Below, one piece after another: positions 37,907 through 44,923 of a stretch of 64,000 nt of DNA. The notes below the pieces were generated by a model. It was not told where the DNA came from. It did no database searches and saw only the letters and a list, made by a program, of their open reading frames with translations. The stretch spans positions 209,223-273,222 of the forward strand of contig DHHM01000014.1 of the NCBI GenBank assembly GCA_002403305.1, in the 5' to 3' direction. Position numbers and translations under genes: made by a program. The DNA is from Bacteroidales bacterium UBA4772. Lineage in GTDB: Bacteria; Bacteroidota; Bacteroidia; Bacteroidales; VadinHA17. Numbering within the stretch: position 1 is the stretch's first letter; each line of letters begins with the position of its first letter.

Positions 37907-38108
37907 TCACTTCCCGGAAGAATCTATCCCGGAACCTTTTCTTCGGAGGAGGAAATAGACAGGTATTCCCGGCAGGATGAGTGCAACTCGGCAGCCACGG
38001 GGGCAATCTTTTTAAAGACCCCCGAGCCGAGCATATTTGAGATGACTATGATAATGACATATCCCAGCCCAGCCCTGCCGCCCTTGTCAGATCTCTTTTC
38101 CCCGTCAT
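37907..38108 (-). pseudogene. Fossil of the APC permease, both ends retained
   Basis: Starting at ATG 38106-38108, one frameshift near 38060 restores a frame reading GLG..YVIIIVISNMLGSGVFKKIAPVAAEL, almost the same as the intact permease start (YVIIFVIANIIGSGVFKKIAPMAAEL, in pieces). The sequence then jumps, with another frame change, to GIPVYFLLRRKGSGIDSSGK and a stop at 37907-37909, matching the intact C-terminus GIPVYFIFRKRNSGVSDD. About 1.2 kb of middle is missing. It is therefore a duplicated permease gene reduced by one internal deletion, 18 kb from its intact relative at 18200-19603 and on the same strand. No function is expected. Confidence 0.88.
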
Positions 38109-38323
38109 ATCAGAACATGCCAATCAGCATTGGCAGTTGATAAAAATAAGATTAATGTTGTTCACGGATTGTAACAGGTGCTTTTTGTGGGGCAGCTTCC
38201 GGGATTTTTGTTTTCTTCCCTCAGCATTGCAAGCGGGGGCGGATTATTTCGTGATCCGCAGGTGGGGGGCCTGTAAAACAAAACTGCTGTCAAGCCATCG
38301 CATGTCTACTATTCAGGCGCGAG

Positions 38324-38560
38324 TTAGAGCAGGGCCGCAACCGAGATATCCTCGTCAATACTCTCCCAGTGAATTCCAATTCCATTGCCGATAAGGCGCC
38401 AGTTCCCAAGCTGTTCACTGGTAGCCTTCCTCAGCTTCGGAAACCATAAGAGCGGAACGCCGATCTCCCTGCCATCCTGCAGAAGCACATAGAGCATATC
38501 ACTGGTAAACCATACTTTGGTGGCAAGGGCATTTATCGATTTATCTGCTAAAGTATTCAT
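38324..38560 (-). CDS. DUF2442-like small protein
   Basis: A 78-residue protein with the DUF2442 pattern: VWFTSDMLYVLLQDGREIGVPL in the middle (strands with a D-G-R-E turn), then W..L.....WRLIGNGIGIHWESIDEDISV, the GIGIHWxxIDEDISV ending being diagnostic. It overlaps the upstream DUF4160 gene by 20 bp. Such pairs are widespread in bacteria and are suspected toxin-antitoxin-like modules, but no activity is shown here. Confidence 0.8.
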   Translation of the reverse strand: MNTLADKSINALATKVWFTSDMLYVLLQDGREIGVPLLWFPKLRKATSEQLGNWRLIGNGIGIHWESIDEDISVAALL

Positions 38561-38777
38561 TCCATTTCTCCCTGATCACTAATTCGTTTCTTTCAATAAT
38601 CTCACTTATCTCTCTTAGTTCTTTCCCGGTGAAGCCATAATTGATAACTACGCAAAGAGGGTCAAGCCAAAATTTTGCATAGCTCTCCGCTTTTTCAATA
38701 TGTATATGCACCGGCTCATTTCCTTCATTACTGAAAAAGAATAACCTGTAACCTTTTATTAATAATACCGTTGGCAT
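38541..38777 (-). CDS. DUF4160-like small protein
   Basis: A 78-residue protein with the DUF4160 signature: start MPTVLLIKGYRLFFFSNEGNEP, then VHIHIEK (near 23-29), AKFWLDP, and the C-terminal helix LREISEIIERNELVIREKWNEYF. The VHIHIEK motif is the family mark. It is first in the pair with the DUF2442 gene (20-bp overlap), transcribed from the island side toward the chromosome. Function unknown; a mobile, accessory two-gene unit is the usual setting. Confidence 0.82.
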   Translation of the reverse strand: MPTVLLIKGYRLFFFSNEGNEPVHIHIEKAESYAKFWLDPLCVVINYGFTGKELREISEIIERNELVIREKWNEYFSR

Positions 38778-38941
38778 CGCTTAACAAAGATAGGAAAAAC
38801 TATCGAAGACATTGTGATTAAAGAACTGCCAGATTCGCACATGGGGCCGTAATCAACAAAATCCCTTAGCGCTTTCAGCGCTATCCGGGCTTTTTTGTTC
38901 TCATCCCTCCGCCTCGCAAGCGGGCGTCGGTCTGAAAACAA

Positions 38942-38980
38942 AAAATCCCCTTCCTTCGCTATGCTCAGGAAGAGGATTTT
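38942..38980 (-). terminator. Hairpin terminator, probably of a tRNA-Ser
   Basis: On the minus strand AAAATCCTCTTCC (38980-38968) pairs with GGAAGGGGATTTT (38954-38942), 12 of 13 pairs, followed by further T residues and TTGTTTT. It sits directly downstream of what looks like the 3' end of a tRNA-Ser at 38990-38999, the normal place for a tRNA terminator. Confidence 0.65.
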
Positions 38981-38988
38981 GTTGAGGT

Positions 38989-39107
38989 CGGTGGCGGAGA
39001 GTAATTAATTGCCTTTTCTTAATTAAAAACACTATTATTTTACTATTTAATTGAATTATAGTGTAATAAATAATCTTTATTGCAAAATAAAGAGTAATTA
39101 ATTTGCC
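38989..39107 (-). other. Candidate integration (att) site from a tRNA-Ser 3' end, with arm repeats
   Basis: Read on the minus strand, CTCTCCGCCA (38999-38990) is the exact 3' terminus of many bacterial tRNA-Ser genes (acceptor strand, discriminator G, CCA). The rest of the tRNA is missing, and AT-rich sequence begins at once. Two direct repeats AGAGTAATTAATT(T)GCC at 38998-39013 and 39091-39107 fit arm-type integrase sites. The integrase gene starts 66 bp further on. This is what is left at the chromosome side after an island integrates in a tRNA 3' end. The 395-bp gap 38778-39172 holds no gene. Confidence 0.55.
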
Positions 39108-39172
39108 CCAAAGTGTAACATATTGCTTTTTATTTCGTATATATAAGAAATATTAGGCAATTTATTACTTTT

Positions 39173-39830
39173 ATGAAAGATAACAACACTTACATCATTC
39201 CATTTGAAATCGTCATAACGCTCGAAGGGGGTTATTACAGATTAAATATTACCCACCCAGGATATAAAGGCCGCATCAGAAAAAGGATCGGTAACGGGAA
39301 CCAGGATAAACACGAAACACTCCTTTCTCATTTGAAAGTTGAATTGGAGAAGCACTTCACTGAAGTTGATGTTTCAAAAGAAGCCGTTGATTCTTTTGTC
39401 AACTATTATGTGGACATGTACTATAAGAAGAACGCATCAGTTTTTGATTATTTCCCGGAGTTTATAAAATCAAAACAAGAGACGTACAATGAAAAAACGA
39501 AAAAATTCCTAACCAAAGCTTCACTTCTAACATATGAGAGAACAGCTATTTTCTTTCAGAAGTATCTGGCTGCGAAAAGGATTAAACCTTACCCAGCAAA
39601 CATAAACAAAGATATACTTGATGGCTATTTTCATTATCTGAAACAATCTTACAATTATCGGGTAAAGCTTTTTCAGAAGAACAAGGAATTCATTAGCTAT
39701 CTCGCCAAAGCAAAGGGATTTCCAATACACCCATCATATTAGTTATCTGTATTTAACGAAAATTATGACAATCAGGAGCCGAAAGAGCATGACATTGCTA
39801 ACGCTATTTATAAGGAACTGGCTAAAGGAT
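39173..39830 (+). pseudogene. Truncated tyrosine recombinase / integrase
   Basis: The open part (39173-39742, 189 residues) is the N-terminal half of a Bacteroidota phage-type integrase: an arm-binding domain (GYYRLNITHPGYKGRIRKRIG) and a SAM-like core-binding helix bundle (KTKKFLTKASLLTYERTAIF, HYLKQSYNYRVKLFQKNKEF). It stops at a TAG (39740-39742) before any catalytic domain. The same frame continues for 29 codons (LSVFNENYDNQEPKEHDIAN...) to a second stop at 39828-39830, so a TAG mutation and loss of the R-H-R-Y domain both look likely. Position next to the att-like site supports its identity. Confidence 0.75.
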
Positions 39831-40140
39831 AGTCACACCTTGACTTGCGAATATATATTTCAAAAAAATACAAACAACATTTCTAATTTTCCAGAATTTT
39901 TGTTCAGGAATTTTTGCAAGATCAGTTTTTATGAGCAATTCAGAATTTTCAGAAAAATTTTTCAGAATATTTTTGACTCTCATTCATTCACGAAATCAGA
40001 AAACCTCCTGGAAAACAGATGCATGTATCACCCCCGGCTCTCAGAGCCACCCCCCCGGTCGTGCATATTATGGGGGGATCCCGGGGAGGCACTAAAACAG
40101 AGATTGTGGCACATTTTATTATTAATCAATAACTTAATAT
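39831..40140. other. Gene-free stretch: T-tracts then GC-rich stem-loops
   Basis: 39880-39980 holds at least six runs of four to five T or A at roughly helical spacing, which suggests curved DNA. Then an abrupt GC patch (40029-40090) carries the palindrome GGCTCT-C-AGAGCC (40036-40048) and a C6/G6 pair (40051-40056 with 40072-40077). No ORF, tRNA or terminator is recognised. Confidence 0.4.
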
Positions 40141-40377
40141 ATGAAAGACCGAAAAAAAGACAGGTTTGAAATTACAGAACTGTTCATGGCACAGGTTAAT
40201 AAAGACTTGTGTTTTTATGGCACCATTAAGAGATTTACCGACTCAGACGGAAATCCTACTGTTTTTGGCCGTATCAAAGTAGGTGATGTTTATGTTTGCG
40301 CCCAGGCAGCAGATCAATTTGAATTAGGGATTAAATTGGATCAGCTCGTTACGATGGTTTATTATGGTTTGATTTAA
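40141..40377 (+). CDS. Small protein of unknown function
   Basis: A 78-residue protein beginning MKDRKKDRFEITELF. The charged N-terminus is followed by a compact beta-rich segment (FYGTIKRFTDSDGNPTVFGR, then IKVGDVYVCAQAADQFELG). There is no signal peptide and one cysteine. The sequence is well formed for a small cytoplasmic protein rather than random reading frame. It ends 4 bases into the convergent AbiEii gene end. I do not recognise the family. Confidence 0.5.
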   Translation: MKDRKKDRFEITELFMAQVNKDLCFYGTIKRFTDSDGNPTVFGRIKVGDVYVCAQAADQFELGIKLDQLVTMVYYGLI

Positions 40378-41201
40378 CTGCATTTTTCAAATTTGCGAAG
40401 CTGCTTATTAAAGTTCCTCCAAGCCTCCTTAAAATCCTGAAGATCTTTTATTTGATGACTAAGGTTTTCATTCCATGCTTTTTCAAACGCCTTCTCCTTT
40501 GCTGTTACCTTTGCAACAAATTCGTCCGGATTGTGACCTTTGTGTTTAGCTTTAGACTGATATTCGTAAAAGATATCCTGCAATTCAATTCCCTCATTGT
40601 TTGTTAAATACTCGAAATCATAAAGGTCACGTGGTATAGTCCTACCCATCAATGCAGCCATTTTTTCAATGACAACTTCTTCCAGACTATAACATTGAAC
40701 CATGACTTCCTCCTCTTCAGCGATATCTGAATACTGATTAAGCATTTCCAAATTCTTAACATCAAACTCAAGCTTTTCACCCTTGGAGATGTCCATTTTA
40801 ACATGATCTCCACGTCCACCTAAAGGCCCAATAAAAGCGATAAAGAATTTCAAACCACCGGATTCATGAACTTCTTTTGAATTCTCAGGAATGGAAAGAT
40901 CAATATTGGCTGCCTCTTTAATTTTAATAAAGATTTCATCAAACGCAGAAAAAATTTCATCATCTGAAATATCTTCCTCCATATCTGGATGAAGGGTGAA
41001 ATCCATGTCCTCAGAATAACGATAGTCCTCAATATGGATCTTCTTGATGCACGTTCCACCTTTGAAAATTAATGCCTCTTCCAGCAGCTTATTGTTATAT
41101 ATCCCCCATAAAATCCAGGATATAATATAATCCTTCTCGATTTGCTGCTGTCTTACGCCTTCTGTATTGGCCTTTCTGCTTATTTCTCCTTGTTTAATCA
41201 T
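40374..41201 (-). CDS. abiEii: AbiEii/AbiGii-type nucleotidyltransferase toxin
   Basis: A 275-residue member of the AbiEii (DUF1814) family. Nucleotidyltransferase motifs are clear: FKGGTCIKK (residues 46-54, the GGT-x-xSK-like loop) and the metal carboxylates SEDMDFTL (63-70). The later conserved region VQCYSLEEVVIEKMAALMGR and PRDLYDFEYL (near 170-205) is typical. Known AbiEii homologues are type IV toxins that block growth by tRNA nucleotide transfer and can give abortive infection. The start overlaps the antitoxin gene by 4 bp. The convergent 3' end overlaps a small ORF by 4 bp. Confidence 0.9.
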   Translation of the reverse strand: MIKQGEISRKANTEGVRQQQIEKDYIISWILWGIYNNKLLEEALIFKGGTCIKKIHIEDYRYSEDMDFTLHPDMEEDISDDEIFSAFDEIFIKIKEAANIDLSIPENSKEVHESGGLKFFIAFIGPLGGRGDHVKMDISKGEKLEFDVKNLEMLNQYSDIAEEEEVMVQCYSLEEVVIEKMAALMGRTIPRDLYDFEYLTNNEGIELQDIFYEYQSKAKHKGHNPDEFVAKVTAKEKAFEKAWNENLSHQIKDLQDFKEAWRNFNKQLRKFEKCS

Positions 41202-42010
41202 GTATAAATGGAATTTTTAATAGTTTCAGTATCAATATTAATTTTAAGACCAAACCTGGAATCTTTTCTTCCTTGATCTGGCCCGGAAGTATCTAATAAA
41301 GGATAACTGGTACCAGTATTTTTTAACAATCCCTCATGATAAGACGTCCATTCCATTCCAAGAAGATCAACAAGAAAAAGATATCTTTTTTTCGCAGCAT
41401 AATTATTATTTCTCGTGAAGTAATCAATAAGCTTTTGTTCATCTACTTTTCCTTTTGACTCATGTATTGCCTTTCCAATTTCAACCAACCCACCGCATAA
41501 ATGTGGTCTTGTTACGGCATCAACAAGTGTCTTCTCAAGGTCACTTACACTTACTTTTTCGTTTTGATTGATCCAGGCATTTTCATATCCAAAGAATCTT
41601 TCCTTGGTATGATATACGAATTGGAAATTAGTTCCCTGAATTTTCTTTAAAGATGGCTTTATTTGTAAATCCGTTACAATGATTTCGGTCAAACTTGGTT
41701 GTGTTATTAATCCATGGATTTGCATTGCAGAATAATAACCAATATAATACCTCTTTCCTTTCATCAGGTACTTCGCAACAAGATGCCAATCCGGAATATA
41801 TGAATTCGCATCTAAGTTTGTAGGCACAATATGATAAAGGTCTCTGTTAAGTTTAATTAGCATCCCCTTCTCTACCATTCCTGCAAGTATCTTAGATAGC
41901 TGTATCTTGTGAGTATTGGGATACTCTCTTAATACATCGTTGTAGGTAAAACAGTCTTCATCGATTCCGGAAAATCGTTTAATTATATCCCAACTTAATT
42001 CACTTTTCAT
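41198..42010 (-). CDS. abiEi: AbiEi-type antitoxin / transcriptional repressor
   Basis: A 270-residue AbiEi-family protein. Its N-terminal winged-helix (FTYNDVLREYPNTHKIQLSKILAGMVEKGMLIKLNRDLYHIVP, seen in parts up to residue 65) is followed by the family middle section (YYIGYYSAMQIHGLITQ near 95-110, EIIVTD) and a C-terminal antitoxin region. It precedes and overlaps the AbiEii gene by 4 bp. AbiEi repressors bind repeats upstream of their own promoter; two 40-bp direct repeats are present in exactly that place (42024-42127). Autoregulation is therefore likely. Confidence 0.9.
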   Translation of the reverse strand: MKSELSWDIIKRFSGIDEDCFTYNDVLREYPNTHKIQLSKILAGMVEKGMLIKLNRDLYHIVPTNLDANSYIPDWHLVAKYLMKGKRYYIGYYSAMQIHGLITQPSLTEIIVTDLQIKPSLKKIQGTNFQFVYHTKERFFGYENAWINQNEKVSVSDLEKTLVDAVTRPHLCGGLVEIGKAIHESKGKVDEQKLIDYFTRNNNYAAKKRYLFLVDLLGMEWTSYHEGLLKNTGTSYPLLDTSGPDQGRKDSRFGLKINIDTETIKNSIYT

Positions 42011-42023
42011 ATTTCAGATAATT

Positions 42024-42127
42024 ATTATCGCTCTATTATACATGAACTGCTAATACAAAGATACAATATATCTACAAAAGGACAAACATTATCGCTCTAT
42101 TCTATCTCAACTGCTAATACAAGGATG
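42024..42127. promoter_or_regulatory. Two 40-bp direct repeats, candidate AbiEi operator
   Basis: ATTATCGCTCTATT.TA..T.AACTGCTAATACAA.GAT occurs at 42024-42063 and 42088-42127 with about six mismatches, 64 bp apart start to start. They lie 14 bases upstream of the abiEi start in a 163-bp intergenic gap, the usual position for binding sites of the AbiEi repressor. Confidence 0.6.
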
Positions 42128-42173
42128 TAATTTGTCTAAATGTACCCATTGTTATTAACCATAAAGAAAGACT

Positions 42174-42893
42174 TTAGGATTTGATCATAAGTTGGAAATC
42201 AGAGATACCCTTAATTGCATAACGACATTGCTCAATGAAAGTTGGCATCAACTGTACAAGGGGGTGAACAGAATTAAAAACCAATTCTGGATTATCAAAC
42301 TCTTCTCCAACAGGATATCGAACGGTCGAAACATACTCGCTTAGAACCAGATTTAAATGAAATAATATCATAACTGATTTTATATAGGCGGGAAAGTAAT
42401 TCTTGAAATTATCTTTCATCCTGGAAAACTCAAACTCTATGTTTCCATTTAGTTTAAGTTTGTCAGGAAAATCTGGGGCCTGTTTCTTAATGATTATATC
42501 AATCATTAATTCTATTACTTCAGATGGGATTTCCAATTGCTGATTCTCATCCAATACTTTTATGATGACATCCTTAGCTTCTTTTAGTCCAGCTTTTTTA
42601 AGAAGGTGCTTTAAATCATTGTAGCTATTATTAATGTCTGCATCAGAATCTCCTGTTAGGTGCTTAACATGGCCAACGACTCGTTTAAAAATCTTCTCGG
42701 TTTTATGACCAATATCCTTTTGTAGATCTGAAGGCTTTACAACCCCATTATATACTCCAAGCTGTTTTATTGACTTTTCAACAGCCTGCTGCATATAAAA
42801 AATTGATTGAGGGTAGAATTTATTTTCGAATAAGATTATAGAGGCGTTTAGATCACTAAATGCAATGTCTAATAGAGAAAAGGTAGCTTTCAT
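42174..42893 (-). CDS. HEPN-domain-like protein
   Basis: A 239-residue, mostly helical protein. The first 60 residues match the HEPN pattern: DLNASIILFENKFYPQSIFYM then QQAVEKSIKQLGVYNG, the two-helix hairpin typical of this RNase-related fold. A possible active-site R-x4-6-H could be RVVGHVKH near residue 72-79, but position is unusual, so catalytic ability is uncertain. The second half is helical with no known motif. It lies 14 bp downstream of the serine recombinase and shares its strand, so both may be one transcript. HEPN proteins often act in toxin-antitoxin or defence modules; no nucleotidyltransferase partner adjoins it. Confidence 0.55.
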   Translation of the reverse strand: MKATFSLLDIAFSDLNASIILFENKFYPQSIFYMQQAVEKSIKQLGVYNGVVKPSDLQKDIGHKTEKIFKRVVGHVKHLTGDSDADINNSYNDLKHLLKKAGLKEAKDVIIKVLDENQQLEIPSEVIELMIDIIIKKQAPDFPDKLKLNGNIEFEFSRMKDNFKNYFPAYIKSVMILFHLNLVLSEYVSTVRYPVGEEFDNPELVFNSVHPLVQLMPTFIEQCRYAIKGISDFQLMIKS

Positions 42894-42907
42894 TTATTCT
42901 GTTTTGG

Positions 42908-43534
42908 TTATATCCCGGTTAAGGCATTAATCTTTCTAATAGTGTTGATGCTATGATTGGTAATTTGTGCGACCCTTCTCAATGACAAATCACTCTTCAC
43001 AACCAGATCAACAACATCCTTATATTTATCCAACAAATCTTTTGGATCCGCTTTGGCACCCTTTTTCCGTCCCTGATATCTGTTTTTCATCTTGGCCAAC
43101 TGAATCCCCTCCAATTGACGTTGACGCCTGAGATCATTCTCCATCTCGGCTCCGATGGAAAACATTTGCAGCAGAAGTTTGGTGGTAGGGTTCTCCTTGC
43201 CGTTTTCATAGGTCAGTTCCCGGAATCTTGGAAGAAATATTCCAATTTCCTTTTTGTGCAAAATATCTACCGTATTAAGAACATCTACTACTCTACGTCC
43301 AAGCCTGGATACCTCAGAGGCCATCACGATATTTATATCCCGGTGCTGATCCAGATATTTGAGCATATTATTAAACTCAGGCCTCTGACTCGAATCAATG
43401 GTACCACTTATCTTTTCTTTAAAGACCCTTTTCACGGTCCAACCCTTTTCGCTTGCGATTTGTCGGAGTTCAACAATCTGCCTTTCATTTTCCTGATATT
43501 GACTGCTTACCCGACTATAAATAACTGCATTCAT
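42908..43534 (-). CDS. Small serine recombinase (resolvase/invertase)
   Basis: A 208-residue resolvase/invertase. The catalytic serine is in YSRVSSQYQ (near residue 10). Other marks are the DNA-contact and dimer segments SEVSRLGRR (near 93-101), NPTTKLLLQMFSIGAEMEN and ERQ-type E-helix LRRQRQLEGIQLAK. The C-terminal helix-turn-helix is VKSDLSLRRVAQITNHSINTIRK (split, near 180-205). Length is normal and intact. It is divergent from a gene broken by the IS3-family element. A 6-bp inverted repeat (43536-43541 / 43563-43568) just upstream of its start may be its own binding site. It may resolve or invert DNA in the island. Confidence 0.9.
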   Translation of the reverse strand: MNAVIYSRVSSQYQENERQIVELRQIASEKGWTVKRVFKEKISGTIDSSQRPEFNNMLKYLDQHRDINIVMASEVSRLGRRVVDVLNTVDILHKKEIGIFLPRFRELTYENGKENPTTKLLLQMFSIGAEMENDLRRQRQLEGIQLAKMKNRYQGRKKGAKADPKDLLDKYKDVVDLVVKSDLSLRRVAQITNHSINTIRKINALTGI

Positions 43535-43535
43535 T

Positions 43536-43568
43536 GTATCATCTTTAGTATAACCCTATATTTGATAC
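43536..43568. promoter_or_regulatory. Inverted repeat between divergent genes
   Basis: GTATCA (43536-43541) and TGATAC (43563-43568) flank 21 bases in the 41-bp gap between the recombinase start and the start of the interrupted gene. Possible operator or recombination half-sites; only position supports this. Confidence 0.3.
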
Positions 43569-43575
43569 GTAGAAC

Positions 43576-43641
43576 ATGAAAAAATGTTACATTCAGGCCA
43601 ATAATATTTTGAGAAAGTGTATCAATCCGAAGTATACCCTT
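43576..43641 (+). pseudogene. N-terminal fragment of a gene split by the IS3-family element
   Basis: From ATG 43576 the frame reads 22 codons (MKKCYIQANNILRKCINPKY, then TL) and runs straight into the IS left end. The matching continuation LTINVRFNDEKQN begins immediately beyond the IS right end at 44924 in an open 157-codon frame. Joining the two gives a smooth YTL/LTINV junction. Thus one small gene of about 180 codons was interrupted. Confidence 0.65.
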
Positions 43642-43745
43642 ATGATGGTCTAATGTGGCTGGACAATATTTTTATCAAAGTTAATTGGTTATGTTGAAAA
43701 GAGGGGGTCTGGGGGAGACTCATAACTCGATTTTTTGTTAATAAA

Positions 43746-44585
43746 TCATGCAACCATCTGATATACAAACATTGGCGGGTTATTCCCGATTGAAGAATGA
43801 TCGCGCCTTTCATTGTAATACTGGATAAACTGTGAACAGATATGGTATAATTCACTTCCGGTTTCAGGCCTCTCAAGATAGATCTTCTCGTATTTGATGG
43901 TTCTGAAAAACCTCTCAATATAGACGTTATCAATGGCTCGACCTTTCCCATCCATAGATATCCTGACGGTTTCAAGGCTTTTTACATAACCGATATATTC
44001 ATCCGAGGTAAACTGGCTGCCCTGATCCGAGTTTATGATCTCAGGCCGCCCGTATTTGTTTACCGTCATTCTCAAAGTATTAACAACCCATTCAGCTTCC
44101 ATAGTGTTAGACAAACTCCAGCCCAGGATGCATCTGCTATATACATCCATAATGGCCAGAAGATACATGTAACCCCGGACCATGGGAATATAGGAGATAT
44201 CAAGTGACCATACCTGGTTGGGTCTTTGTATTTCCAGGTTACGAAGCAAATAGGGATATTTATACCTGGCAGGATCAATGATGGTGGTGCGCGGCAGGCA
44301 ATAAACCGTCTTTAATCGCATGATCTGCATAAGAGTACGTACATGGCACCGGCCGACTTTATGACCTTTTTTCTGCAACTCACGAGCCATCCTTCTCGTT
44401 CCTCTTGTGGGATCCTCAAGATACAGCTTATCAAGCGCCTCCATTAACTGCAGGTCCTTGTTACCGGCTTTTGACGGCGTATAGTAGAGCGAGCTTCTGG
44501 CAACACCAGGAAGTTCACATTGATGACATATACTCATAGGGCTTTCTTCCCGGTCGATCATCTTTCTACGTGTATCCAGCGACAC
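43746..44585 (-). CDS. IS3-family transposase OrfB (DDE integrase)
   Basis: A 279-residue rve-type transposase. Catalytic residues are Asp in SLDISYIP (D129), Asp in NSDQGSQFTS (D187) and Glu in YIERFFRTIKYEKIY (E224), a full DDE triad. The N-terminal HTH_21 segment CHVRTLMQIMRLKTVY is present. The ORF opens with GTG at 44585, but the frame is open further back to a run of nine A residues in OrfA (44595-44603), so it is probably made as an OrfAB fusion by -1 slippage (KKKGSVVSLDTRRK junction). Confidence 0.93.
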   Translation of the reverse strand: MSLDTRRKMIDREESPMSICHQCELPGVARSSLYYTPSKAGNKDLQLMEALDKLYLEDPTRGTRRMARELQKKGHKVGRCHVRTLMQIMRLKTVYCLPRTTIIDPARYKYPYLLRNLEIQRPNQVWSLDISYIPMVRGYMYLLAIMDVYSRCILGWSLSNTMEAEWVVNTLRMTVNKYGRPEIINSDQGSQFTSDEYIGYVKSLETVRISMDGKGRAIDNVYIERFFRTIKYEKIYLERPETGSELYHICSQFIQYYNERRDHSSIGNNPPMFVYQMVA

Positions 44586-44872
44586 TACAGAACCTTTTTT
44601 TTTAACCAGTTGATGTCTACTGACAGTTGCCCAATCTGATGGACCAGGTCCTCATTCTCTTTTTTAAGCTTCTTTACCTCGGAGGAACCATCCTTCCCGG
44701 TATCGAATACTTTCCCGGCATTGGCAAAAAACTCTTTCTTCCAGTGCGTTATCAGGTTCGGATGAACCTGGTAGATCTGAGCAAGCTCAGATATGGTCTT
44801 GATCTCTTTTATTGCCTCTATGGCAATCTTGGCTTTGAACTCAGCTGTAAATGTTCTTCTTGACTTTTTCAT
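44585..44872 (-). CDS. IS3-family OrfA (HTH DNA-binding protein)
   Basis: A 95-residue protein with the HTH_Tnp_1 domain: RRTFTAEFKAKIAIEAIKE, SELAQIYQVHPNLITHWKKE, then a leucine-zipper-like helix (VKKLKKENEDLVHQIGQL). It recognises the IS ends. Its last codons (WLKKKVL) contain the A9 slippery run where ribosomes can shift into OrfB; otherwise it terminates at TAG just before it. Confidence 0.92.
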   Translation of the reverse strand: MKKSRRTFTAEFKAKIAIEAIKEIKTISELAQIYQVHPNLITHWKKEFFANAGKVFDTGKDGSSEVKKLKKENEDLVHQIGQLSVDINWLKKKVL

Positions 44873-44923
44873 GTGACAGAAATTTTAAAGTTATTAAATT
44901 CCTGTCCAGTTTTTCTAGACCAT

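Larger units (their letters stand above)
43645..44923 (-). mobile_element. IS3-family insertion sequence
   Basis: A 1.28-kb element with OrfA and OrfB on the minus strand. Imperfect terminal inverted repeats are ATGGTCTA-6-CTGGACA at the left (43645-43665) and the same pattern on the opposite strand at the right (44903-44923), about 15 matches in 21. No exact target duplication is seen; CTT (43639-43641) and CTC (44924-44926) are a one-mismatch candidate. Both ORFs look intact, so the copy could be active. Confidence 0.85.

Noticed and set aside
38137..38394. 85-codon plus-strand frame downstream of the permease fossil
   Set aside because: It overlaps the DUF2442 gene, contains repeat-like DNA and shows no domain.
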